Below, piece after piece: positions 1-5,983 of a stretch of 8,119 nt of DNA. A model generated the notes under the pieces. The model had not been told where the DNA came from, made no database searches, and worked only from the letters and a program-made list of their open reading frames with translations. Numbering within the stretch: position 1 is the stretch's first letter; each line of letters begins with the position of its first letter. Made by a program: the position numbers and the translations under genes. Where the stretch lies: the NCBI GenBank assembly GCA_043769845.1, contig JAYVIX010000032.1:1-8119 (forward strand), written 5' to 3'. This stretch comes from UBA9547 sp043769845. GTDB taxonomy: Bacteria > Bacteroidota > Bacteroidia > Cytophagales > UBA9547.

Positions 1-138
1 TTACAAATAAATACACAATTAACAAGCCTATCGTCTTCTATTCATCCTAAAATAAAAAAAATAATGGAGTAGTTATAAATGATTTACTGTTAATATTAAC
101 GATAACTGTCAGTATTTAAATGAGTTATATGTTTCCGT
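1..138. other. Short region downstream of hsdR, no gene seen
   Basis: No coding frame of useful length is visible on either strand. A perfect 12-bp palindrome, GTTAATATTAAC, lies at 89-100. It is not followed by a U-run on the hsdR strand, and I see no convincing terminator for hsdR here. Transcription may continue past the left edge. Confidence 0.4.
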
Positions 139-2736
139 TCAGGCACCATTTAGCATTTCCCTCGTTTTTTGGAGAATGTTTTTCAACTGGTCGGCCAGTA
201 CCATTTCCTCCTCTTTTACCTTCACAAAGGCAAAAATGACATCTTCCAACGCAATGTTAAGCAAATTGGACGTGTCCACACTTGTTTCTAGTAATACTTT
301 AGCATTGATAAGAGCTAGATGATTATTGGCCTCACGAAAAAGAATTGAAAGCTTATTAAAATCAAGTTTGTCGAGCAAATCATACGAACCTGAAAGCCGA
401 ATGAGGTTGTATAAACTTTTGACATTGTTCAGCACCTTGACAATTTTGAGCATTTCAACACGATCACTGATTTGTGAGATTTGTTGTGAAAACAATTCTG
501 CATTTAGTGTGTCGAAATGAAAGAGTACTTCTTTTATCTCTCTTATTTCCTCTTCAATTTCTTCTTTCGTTTTAAACAATTTGGAGTAATGTTCCATTTC
601 GTCCCCCAGCTCTGATTGGAGTTCTTTGAAATAGTCGGCATTGGTTTTGTCAAATTCGCTTTGGATGTCTGCAAAATCGACCACGTAGCCATATTTGAAC
701 TCTTTGTAGGTTCTATTGACCCGCGTGAGCGTTTGTAAAAGATTGTGCGCTTTTATCACTCGGCCTACATACAATTTCTTCAATCGGGGTGCATCAAAAC
801 CAGTCAGCAACATGTTGTACACAAATAACAAATCTATTTTACCCGCTTTAAAATCTTCTACATCGTCTTTTCGGTCGCTTTTTGTGCCGATGTCGTGTAG
901 GATGACAGAAGCCGTTTTTACTTTAAATGATTCTTTCTTCTTATTGCCATAACTAAAAACTGGCTCTGCGGCCATTAACAAATGTTCTTCGCTAAAAGAT
1001 TTCTCTGCATATTTTTCCTGAAAGATTTCGAATAACATTTTGGCTTGTTCGGAAGAATCGCACACTACCATCGCACCAATAGTACTGTCATTCATGGCAA
1101 TGCGGGCTTTTTCGAAATCAGCCACTACATAATCCAACATGGGTTCTACAAACTTGTGATGTGCGTACACTAGTTTTTTATCTCCATTGCCTTTTAGGAT
1201 TTCAATTTCCTCCAAAGCCTTTTGCATGTTGAGTTTGTAACTTGTTTCTATTTCTTCCCGAATCAGGCGAAGCGTATAACCATCGGCAATGGATTGATTG
1301 TAATAGTATTTGTGAATGTAATCGCCAAAAAGCAGTTTCGAATTGTAATCATCACCCAAAAGAGGTGTACCCGTCAAACCGATTTTAATGGCGTTTGTGT
1401 CCGATTGGTTCAAATTGGCTAGAAAACTACCTTTAGGGTTGTAGCTCCGGTGTACCTCGTCCAGAAAGTATATTCGTTGAATATTTAGCTTGTAATCCGC
1501 ATTTCTCACAACATCATTGTCGTCTTTAAACTTTTGAATGTTTACGACTGTGATTTCTACTTTTCCAGAATTGTTATGAACGGCACTGTTTGATTTAATG
1601 TCTCGTGCAAACTCGTCTCTGGAATTGATTTCGTGTACACTTAAACCTCTGCTCTTGAATTCCTTGGCCGATTGTATGAGTAAATCTATTCTATCTACAA
1701 TGAAATAAAACTTTGGAACGATGCCTTTCTTTTGGAAATAATCGGTCAGGTATTTTACATTGTAATACGTCAAAGCCGTTTTGCCACTGCCTTGGGTATG
1801 CCAAATGATTCCTTTTTTTATGCCTGCTTCTAGCTTAGTTTCAATTGCTTTAGTGGCAAACAATTGAGGATAACGCATGATGTGTTTCTGAAGCCCCGAT
1901 TCTTCTTTTACATACGCAATGGCATATTGTAACATAAAAGCTAAACGATCGGGTTGCAATAAAGAAGTACAAATGCGATGTGTGGGCGAATCAGGATTTT
2001 TATTTGTGATAAATTCTGGAGAATCCTTGATGCTTAAAAGATTGTTGTCTCTTAATATCTGAATGATCTTCTCCTCCGATTCGGGAAGCAAAAGTGTTCC
2101 TAATTCGAATTTATGTTCTTCCCTGAAAAAGTTTAAAACTGGTTTTCTATAAGATGCGGTAGCATAAAACGCCCCTTCGATAGGCAATGGATTGCTATTG
2201 TCGTACTCCATGTTATTGGAGAAAACCATCAACTGGGTCAGGTTGACAAACTTTCTGAATTTCTTGTTTTGAAATCGAGATTCAATCCGTTTATGTTCCG
2301 CTAGGACACCATCTTGGTTGTTTGGTTTTTTTACCTCGATAAAAACCAAAGGCATTCCATTGATTAATAGTGTGATGTCTGGCCTAAATTCTTCCTCCCC
2401 ATTTTTATAAGTCAATTCAGTCACCACATGTAACGAATTGTTCTTGAAGTTTTTAAAATCAATGAGTTTTGTGTCAGCACTAGAGACGAGCTGGTTGTAG
2501 AAGGCATGACCTATGTCTTCGTTATCGAGAGTGAGAGTTATTTTGTCTAATTCTCTTTTTACATCAGAACTGGTCAAGGTAGGATTGATTCTTAAAATAC
2601 TTTCCTTGAAAATGTCCGTAAAAATATTTGTGCCTTCGTCATAGCGTGCATTTTTCAACGATAGGTATTCGTAACCCAATCTGCATAAATGCAAAATCGC
2701 AGGTATTTTTACTCTTGAATTTTCGTTGAAAGACAT
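139..2736 (-). CDS. hsdR: Type I restriction enzyme R subunit (HsdR), endonuclease plus DNA translocase
   Basis: This 865-residue protein is the restriction subunit of a type I system. In such systems it joins the methyltransferase/specificity complex, pumps DNA using ATP and cuts unmethylated DNA far from the recognition site. The N-terminal nuclease core is visible as RPD (D120), IEVKK (E134, K136) and the following NLTQL (Q168). The helicase part has Walker A TQGSGKT (314-320), DEVH (426-429), LTGTP (454-458) and motif VI TLTRVNRTY (669-677). The rest is a helical C-terminal region. All catalytic motifs are present, so it looks functional, although it is shorter than the classical EcoKI and EcoR124 subunits (over 1000 residues). 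An in-frame TAG directly precedes the ATG, which fixes the start. A terminator upstream isolates it from the tRNA genes. No hsdM or hsdS is in the window, and only 138 bases are visible downstream, without a clear terminator. Confidence 0.95.
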   Translation of the reverse strand: MSFNENSRVKIPAILHLCRLGYEYLSLKNARYDEGTNIFTDIFKESILRINPTLTSSDVKRELDKITLTLDNEDIGHAFYNQLVSSADTKLIDFKNFKNNSLHVVTELTYKNGEEEFRPDITLLINGMPLVFIEVKKPNNQDGVLAEHKRIESRFQNKKFRKFVNLTQLMVFSNNMEYDNSNPLPIEGAFYATASYRKPVLNFFREEHKFELGTLLLPESEEKIIQILRDNNLLSIKDSPEFITNKNPDSPTHRICTSLLQPDRLAFMLQYAIAYVKEESGLQKHIMRYPQLFATKAIETKLEAGIKKGIIWHTQGSGKTALTYYNVKYLTDYFQKKGIVPKFYFIVDRIDLLIQSAKEFKSRGLSVHEINSRDEFARDIKSNSAVHNNSGKVEITVVNIQKFKDDNDVVRNADYKLNIQRIYFLDEVHRSYNPKGSFLANLNQSDTNAIKIGLTGTPLLGDDYNSKLLFGDYIHKYYYNQSIADGYTLRLIREEIETSYKLNMQKALEEIEILKGNGDKKLVYAHHKFVEPMLDYVVADFEKARIAMNDSTIGAMVVCDSSEQAKMLFEIFQEKYAEKSFSEEHLLMAAEPVFSYGNKKKESFKVKTASVILHDIGTKSDRKDDVEDFKAGKIDLLFVYNMLLTGFDAPRLKKLYVGRVIKAHNLLQTLTRVNRTYKEFKYGYVVDFADIQSEFDKTNADYFKELQSELGDEMEHYSKLFKTKEEIEEEIREIKEVLFHFDTLNAELFSQQISQISDRVEMLKIVKVLNNVKSLYNLIRLSGSYDLLDKLDFNKLSILFREANNHLALINAKVLLETSVDTSNLLNIALEDVIFAFVKVKEEEMVLADQLKNILQKTREMLNGA

Positions 2737-2758
2737 CTAAAAATGTAAAAAAATGATT

Positions 2759-2766
2759 CAACTATA
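2759..2766 (-). promoter_or_regulatory. Possible -7 element for hsdR
   Basis: On the minus strand this reads TATAGTTG, one mismatch from the Bacteroidota -7 consensus TAnnTTTG, and it sits 22 bases upstream of the hsdR ATG. No TTTG or TTG lies at the usual 19-20 bp upstream. hsdR needs its own promoter because a terminator lies between it and the tRNA genes, but this exact site is a weak call. Confidence 0.25.
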
Positions 2767-2876
2767 AATCAAGAAATATTTCAAGGAAAAAACAAGCAAT
2801 CGGGAGAATGAAAAATGAAATACATTTCTCAGATTCAGTTAATTAAAAAGGAATTCCGTCAACCAAACCGTGAACC

Positions 2877-2918
2877 AAAAAAAATCCCTTGACTATCATA
2901 TTGATAATCAAGGGATTT
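2877..2918 (-). terminator. Rho-independent terminator of the tRNA-Asp unit
   Basis: An 11-bp perfect stem (2882-2892 with 2908-2918) continues, after one mismatch, into five more pairs (2894-2898 with 2902-2906) closing on a 3-base loop. On the minus strand the stem runs directly into a run of eight U residues (complement of 2877-2884). This is a strong intrinsic terminator, placed a few bases after the 3' end of the second-transcribed tRNA and before hsdR. Confidence 0.85.
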
Positions 2919-2931
2919 AAATATTATTTGG

Positions 2932-3005
2932 CGGTATGGACGGGACTCGAACCCGCGACCCCCTGCGTGACAGGCAGGTATTCTAACCAACTGAACTACC
3001 ACACC
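2932..3005 (-). tRNA. tRNA-Asp (GUC), distal copy
   Basis: The 74-base minus-strand sequence folds as a full cloverleaf. The acceptor stem is GGTGTGG with CCATACC, containing one G-U pair. The anticodon stem is CCTGC with GCAGG around the loop CTGTCAC. The anticodon GUC (complement of 2969-2971) reads aspartate codons GAC and GAU. The T arm contains GGTTCGAGTCC and the discriminator base is G. The next three bases (complement of 2929-2931) spell CCA, so the mature 3' end appears to be encoded here. The mature sequence is identical to the copy at 3070-3143. It is the second tRNA of the unit and is followed by a strong terminator. Confidence 0.97.
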
Positions 3006-3036
3006 AAATACTAAAACAAAAGAAATTAAAACGAAT

Positions 3037-3065
3037 GTGCTTGTAAACTATTTATTTACAAGCAC
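3037..3065 (-). promoter_or_regulatory. Hairpin between the two tRNA-Asp genes
   Basis: A perfect 11-bp inverted repeat (3037-3047 with 3055-3065) encloses a 7-base loop. It begins four bases after the 3' end of the first-transcribed tRNA. On the minus strand only a short U4 run follows, five bases past the stem. It could act as a partial terminator that lowers the amount of the second tRNA, or as a processing signal. Which one is inference. Confidence 0.5.
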
Positions 3066-3069
3066 TTAG

Positions 3070-3143
3070 CGGTATGGACGGGACTCGAACCCGCGACCCC
3101 CTGCGTGACAGGCAGGTATTCTAACCAACTGAACTACCACACC
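3070..3143 (-). tRNA. tRNA-Asp (GUC), promoter-proximal copy
   Basis: This tRNA is identical over all 74 bases to the copy at 2932-3005, with the same cloverleaf and anticodon GUC (complement of 3107-3109). The difference is just past the discriminator G: the next bases on the minus strand are CTA, not CCA. The mature CCA end of this copy must therefore be added by tRNA nucleotidyltransferase. It is transcribed first, about 30 bases downstream of the predicted start site. Confidence 0.97.
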
Positions 3144-3180
3144 ATTTTTCTTTTGCCCTTTACCTTCCGTTAAGGGAGTG

Positions 3181-3212
3181 CAAAAGTATAGTATTGAATT
3201 TAATTATCCAAA
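3181..3212 (-). promoter_or_regulatory. Promoter of the tRNA-Asp unit (Bacteroidota type)
   Basis: Read on the minus strand, TTTG (complement of 3209-3212) is followed by a 20-bp spacer and then TACTTTTG (complement of 3181-3188), an exact match to TAnnTTTG. This is the sigma-ABfr-type layout of Bacteroidota promoters. Predicted transcription starts near 3175, giving a leader of about 30 bases before the first tRNA. Phased A-tracts lie directly upstream. Confidence 0.75.
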
Positions 3213-3216
3213 CGAT

Positions 3217-3249
3217 GTCAGAAAAAAGTCAATAAAAAGTCAGAAAAAT
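3217..3249. repeat. Three 11-bp phased A-tract repeats
   Basis: Three consecutive 11-base units (3217-3227, 3228-3238, 3239-3249) follow the pattern GTCA plus two variable bases and an A-run. The period is close to one helical turn, which predicts intrinsic bending. Relative to the tRNA promoter they occupy about -42 to -74, where an UP element would lie. They also sit just upstream of the accA -7 element, so they could influence both divergent promoters. Confidence 0.5.
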
Positions 3250-3270
3250 AATTTAGTTCGCTTTTCGTGT

Positions 3271-3278
3271 TAATTTTG
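3271..3278 (+). promoter_or_regulatory. Probable -7 element of the accA operon
   Basis: TAATTTTG is an exact match to TAnnTTTG and lies 48 bases upstream of the accA ATG, giving a predicted leader of about 40 bases. No clear TTG or TTTG sits 19-20 bp upstream, so the call rests on the -7 box and on its position between divergent units. Confidence 0.5.
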
Positions 3279-3326
3279 CACGATGTTTGTTGTGTGTAAC
3301 CTGCAAAACCCGCTTTAACTATATTT

Positions 3327-4301
3327 ATGAGCACGTACCTAGATTTTGAAAAGCCGATAGCCGAATTGGAAACCAAACTGGCCGACATGAAGCAACTAGC
3401 TGAAGAGAATAACGTAGATGTGGAAGGAGCAGTAACGACTTTGGAAGATAAAATAAAGAAACTAAAAAAGGACACTTATCTCAACCTGACCCGTTGGCAA
3501 AGAGTTCAACTATCTAGACATCCAGATAGACCTTACACCCTAGATTATATCTATGCTATTGCTGATAAGTTTATAGAGATTTTTGGCGATAGAGGTGTAA
3601 AAGACGACAAAGCCATGGTTGGTGGTTTTGGAGAAATCAAAGGACAAACGTTTATGTTTATCGGTCAGCAAAAAGGCCGTAATACCAAACAAAGACAAGT
3701 TCGTAACTTTGGAATGCCCAATCCCGAAGGATACCGTAAAGCACTTAGGCTAATGAAAATGGCCGAAAAATTCAACAAACCAATTGTTACTTTTATTGAC
3801 ACTCCAGGAGCATTTCCAGGATTGGAAGCTGAAGAGCGTGGACAAGGAGAAGCAATTGCTAGAAATTTGAAAGAAATGTTCATGTTAAAAGTTCCAGTTA
3901 TCTGTATCATCATTGGCGAAGGCGCTTCTGGTGGCGCGTTAGGTATTGGAATTGGAGACAAAGTATTAATGCTTGAAAATACATGGTATTCTGTAATCTC
4001 GCCAGAATCTTGCTCTTCGATCCTTTGGAGAAGTTGGGATTATAAAGAACAAGCTGCTGAGGCTCTGAAACTTACGGCTAACGACATGCTGAAAGCTGGT
4101 CTGATTGACGGTATCGTAAAAGAACCGCTAGGTGGTGCACATGCCGACCCAATCGAAATGGCCTCCATCATCAAAGAAACAATCTTATCGACCTTTGCCG
4201 AACTGAACCAAATGGATGAAGTAGAACGCATAGGTGTTCGTATAGATAAATTCTCTAAAATGGGCGTTTTCAAGGAAGCCCAACAAGCAGTAAAAGCCTA
4301 A
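3327..4301 (+). CDS. accA: Acetyl-CoA carboxylase carboxyltransferase subunit alpha
   Basis: AccA pairs with AccD to form the cytoplasmic carboxyltransferase, which moves the carboxyl group from carboxybiotin to acetyl-CoA. This makes malonyl-CoA, the committed step of fatty acid synthesis. The 324 residues match the usual length of AccA (about 315-325). An N-terminal helical, coiled-coil-like segment (about 5-50) precedes the crotonase-fold domain. Recognisable elements are WQRVQLSRHPDRPYTLDY (57-74), IDTPGAFPG (157-165), the glycine-rich oxyanion loop GEGASGGALGIG (197-208) and VISPESCSSILW (223-234). The start gives the normal N-terminus of the family, with no clear Shine-Dalgarno sequence, as is usual in this group. 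Its TAA is followed at once by the ATG of a hydrolase gene, so the two are probably co-transcribed and translationally coupled. accD and the biotin subunits are not in the window. Confidence 0.97.
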   Translation: MSTYLDFEKPIAELETKLADMKQLAEENNVDVEGAVTTLEDKIKKLKKDTYLNLTRWQRVQLSRHPDRPYTLDYIYAIADKFIEIFGDRGVKDDKAMVGGFGEIKGQTFMFIGQQKGRNTKQRQVRNFGMPNPEGYRKALRLMKMAEKFNKPIVTFIDTPGAFPGLEAEERGQGEAIARNLKEMFMLKVPVICIIIGEGASGGALGIGIGDKVLMLENTWYSVISPESCSSILWRSWDYKEQAAEALKLTANDMLKAGLIDGIVKEPLGGAHADPIEMASIIKETILSTFAELNQMDEVERIGVRIDKFSKMGVFKEAQQAVKA

Positions 4302-5135
4302 ATGAAACTACACCTCATCGACAACGGTTTGTTCAAACTCGATGGAGGTGCTATGTTTGGGGTAGTTCCGCAAAGTATCTGGAAGAAACAAAACGAACCA
4401 GATGCTAACAACATGTGTACGTGGGCTATGCGAAGTCTTTTGATAGAAGACAGCAACTCGCTAACTCTCATCGACACAGGAATTGGGACAAAACAAGATG
4501 CAAAATTTTTTAGCCATTACCATCTTCACGGTGATGGCTCTCTTTTAAAATCAATCAATAAAGCTGGGTTTGAAGCAAGTGAGATAACGGATGTTTTTCT
4601 TACCCATTTCCATTTCGACCATGTGGGTGGTGCGGTATCTCGCATATCTGATCAATTGTGTCCTACATTCGCCAATTCCTATTATTGGACAAATGAGCTG
4701 CATTTGGAATGGGCGATCAATCCAAATGCTCGAGAAAAAGCAAGTTTTTTACGCGACAATATTTTGCCTCTTTTAGAAAGTGGTCAATTAAAATTCACAG
4801 AAAAAGAAACTTTCGACAAGTTCGAATACTTCAAAATGGATGGGCACACCGAAAAGATGATGCTCCCTAAGATCTATTATCTTGGACAGACCATCGTTTT
4901 TGTGTCGGATCTGATTCCTTCTATTGCACACATTCCTCTCCCCTATGTGATGTCATATGACGTGCGTCCACTGACAACTATGGTCGAGAAAAAAGAATTC
5001 TTGCACGATGCCGCTGCCAACAAATGGATTTTATTCTTTCAGCATGACTCAATAAATGAATGTTGCACCGTCAAATTTTCTGAAAAAGGCGTAGTCGTGG
5101 ATGATATCTTTAAACTGAACGAAATAGGACAATAA
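4302..5135 (+). CDS. Metallo-beta-lactamase-fold hydrolase, substrate unknown
   Basis: This 277-residue cytoplasmic protein (no signal peptide seen) belongs to the MBL-fold hydrolases. The complete dinuclear metal site can be read. THFHFDH supplies H102, H104, D106 and H107, DGHT supplies H182, SDL supplies the bridging D203, and QHDS supplies H248. LIDTG (56-60) is the usual strand and turn before the metal motif. The layout, with a long insert between the HxHxDH motif and H182, resembles the lactonase-like and YtnP-like branch. The substrate cannot be assigned from sequence, and it should not be called an antibiotic beta-lactamase. The ATG abuts the accA stop codon with no gap, which suggests translational coupling and perhaps a role near acyl metabolism (inference). 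A strong terminator overlaps its stop codon. Confidence 0.9.
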   Translation: MKLHLIDNGLFKLDGGAMFGVVPQSIWKKQNEPDANNMCTWAMRSLLIEDSNSLTLIDTGIGTKQDAKFFSHYHLHGDGSLLKSINKAGFEASEITDVFLTHFHFDHVGGAVSRISDQLCPTFANSYYWTNELHLEWAINPNAREKASFLRDNILPLLESGQLKFTEKETFDKFEYFKMDGHTEKMMLPKIYYLGQTIVFVSDLIPSIAHIPLPYVMSYDVRPLTTMVEKKEFLHDAAANKWILFFQHDSINECCTVKFSEKGVVVDDIFKLNEIGQ

Positions 5136-5164
5136 AAAAGTCTCGTCAAAAACGAGACTTTTTT
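5134..5164. terminator. Bidirectional intrinsic terminator between convergent genes
   Basis: A perfect 13-bp stem (5134-5146 with 5152-5164) has a 5-base loop. It has A6 on the left arm and T6 on the right, so it reads as a U-tailed terminator on either strand. It begins inside the TAA stop of the hydrolase gene. The convergent TerB-like gene ends about 96 bases to the right and may also use it. Confidence 0.85.
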
Positions 5165-5260
5165 GTTTACTAAAGGTGTATGAATTTGATATTACACTTT
5201 CATATGCTTTATGAACAGAAAGTAACCAATGTTTTTAAAAACTGTCAGACTTGTTTTTGC

Positions 5261-5653
5261 TTACACAGTCGCCATTTTTAAATTCAGCTTATCTAATAAA
5301 GCCTTTTCCTTTTTGTTAATACCATATTCTGAACTCGCAATACGAGCGGAAATAGTACGAATTAAATCCTTTACTTGTGGTTTGATCGCCAATTTATGTG
5401 TTTCTACAAAATCGATGAATGAATCAAAAGCCAATTGATGGTCGCCAAAATTTTGTTCTAAAAAATCAAATTCCATTTCGGTATAAAAAGCATTATCCGT
5501 CCCGAACTGGTCGATACTGTTTTCCAGAGGCACTAATTCTTCTTTGACAATCGCTTTCAAAGATTCAAATTCCTTTGCGCCTACTTTGCCATCGGCTTTG
5601 GCTATGGCAAATAAAAGTTTACCGAGCTCAGTATAAAAATCCCTATAAATCAT
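5261..5653 (-). CDS. TerB-like (tellurite resistance TerB family) protein
   Basis: This small, wholly helical, acidic protein has 130 residues from the chosen start. Near the N-terminus it has the TerB hallmark IAKADGKVGAKEF (17-29), in which an AD-G-x-V turn is followed by an acidic residue. A second matching half lies toward the C-terminus (ASSEYGINKKEKALL). TerB-family domains are often acidic and metal-binding and occur widely outside tellurite operons, so a tellurite function should not be assumed; no other ter gene is visible. The frame stays open to an upstream ATG at 5704, but the extra 17 residues do not look like the family, and that stretch holds a TATTTTTG promoter box. I therefore start at MIYRDF. 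It is divergent from the small lipoprotein gene and convergent with the hydrolase. Confidence 0.75.
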   Translation of the reverse strand: MIYRDFYTELGKLLFAIAKADGKVGAKEFESLKAIVKEELVPLENSIDQFGTDNAFYTEMEFDFLEQNFGDHQLAFDSFIDFVETHKLAIKPQVKDLIRTISARIASSEYGINKKEKALLDKLNLKMATV

Positions 5654-5677
5654 TGCTTCTATTTTTTTTGCAAATAA

Positions 5678-5685
5678 CAAAAATA
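5678..5685 (-). promoter_or_regulatory. Possible -7 element of the TerB-like gene
   Basis: On the minus strand this reads TATTTTTG, an exact TAnnTTTG match 24 bases before the chosen ATG at 5653. It falls inside the optional upstream extension of the reading frame and so supports the shorter protein. No -33 TTG or TTTG is seen at the standard spacing. Confidence 0.4.
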
Positions 5686-5745
5686 AGTTCCAACATTTAC
5701 ACACTTTCTTGCGTAGATATTACATGAAATCAAACAAGAAAAAAG

Positions 5746-5913
5746 ATGAAAAATACGCTCTTCATTCTCGCCTTGTTTTTAGTCGGATTACTCGCAAGTT
5801 GCAGTAATAAAGACTATAACCACCAACCGTGGATGCCAAAAAAAGTAACAGGAAAATCGAACCACGGACACAAAAAAGCACAATATACCCGAAAACACTA
5901 CGATTTATCTTAA
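5746..5913 (+). CDS. Small predicted lipoprotein, 55 residues
   Basis: The reading frame encodes MKNTLFILALFLVGLLASC followed by a 36-residue tail. The N-terminus is a clean signal peptide II: short basic start, hydrophobic core (residues 4-17) and lipobox LASC with the lipidated Cys at 19. The mature part would be a short peptide anchored to a membrane in the envelope. It is very basic and rich in Lys and His, including NHQPWMPKK and HGHKKAQYTRKH, and ends YDLS. I do not recognise the family. An A-rich stretch with AAGAAAAAAG precedes the ATG. No clear promoter is seen in the 92 bases shared with the divergent TerB-like gene. A long hairpin starts in its stop codon. The lipobox, the basic tail and the gap it fills make it likely to be a real gene. 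Confidence 0.7.
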   Translation: MKNTLFILALFLVGLLASCSNKDYNHQPWMPKKVTGKSNHGHKKAQYTRKHYDLS

Positions 5914-5968
5914 AAGGTATTAAAAGCAAATCAGCATTCGTGGATGTTGATTTGCTTTTAATACCTTT
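5913..5968 (+). terminator. Long hairpin after the lipoprotein gene, possible terminator
   Basis: A 24-bp stem (5913-5936 with 5945-5968, one G-U pair) encloses an 8-base loop. It starts at the last base of the lipoprotein TAA and ends 15 bases before the methyltransferase start codon. No U-run follows on the plus strand (the next bases are GGGCAAAAA), so termination is uncertain. An mRNA stabiliser or a translation-control structure is equally possible. The structure is plain; the role is inferred. Confidence 0.6.
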
Positions 5969-5969
5969 G
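5962..5969 (+). promoter_or_regulatory. Possible -7 element of the rRNA methyltransferase gene
   Basis: TACCTTTG matches TAnnTTTG exactly and lies 14 bases before the TTG start, inside the right arm of the long hairpin. Transcription from here would give a leader of only about 9 bases. No -33 element is seen at the normal spacing, so this may be chance. Confidence 0.3.
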
Positions 5970-5983
5970 GGCAAAAATCGGAT

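Noticed and set aside
326..1422. Open frames of 64-78 codons on the plus strand inside hsdR
   Set aside because: They are antisense to a motif-rich gene and show no recognisable domains or initiation signals.
139..2736. Truncated or frameshifted hsdR, suggested by its short length
   Set aside because: One continuous frame carries all nuclease and helicase motifs in order, with a stop right before the ATG.
2932..3143. CRISPR-like or mobile repeat, since two 74-bp sequences recur 138 bp apart
   Set aside because: The repeats are complete tRNA-Asp genes, which explains the identity fully.
3218..4273. Minus-strand frames across accA and its leader
   Set aside because: They have low-complexity Ser/Ile/Phe-rich translations opposite a certain gene, and the first one crosses the accA promoter.
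4302..5135. Antibiotic-resistance beta-lactamase
   Set aside because: The fold and metal motif are shared by many hydrolases. There is no signal peptide, and the context is a fatty acid synthesis gene.
5724..5807. Alternative 27-residue plus-strand frame starting at the ATG at 5724
   Set aside because: It overlaps the lipoprotein gene in another frame and encodes no signal peptide or plausible domain.
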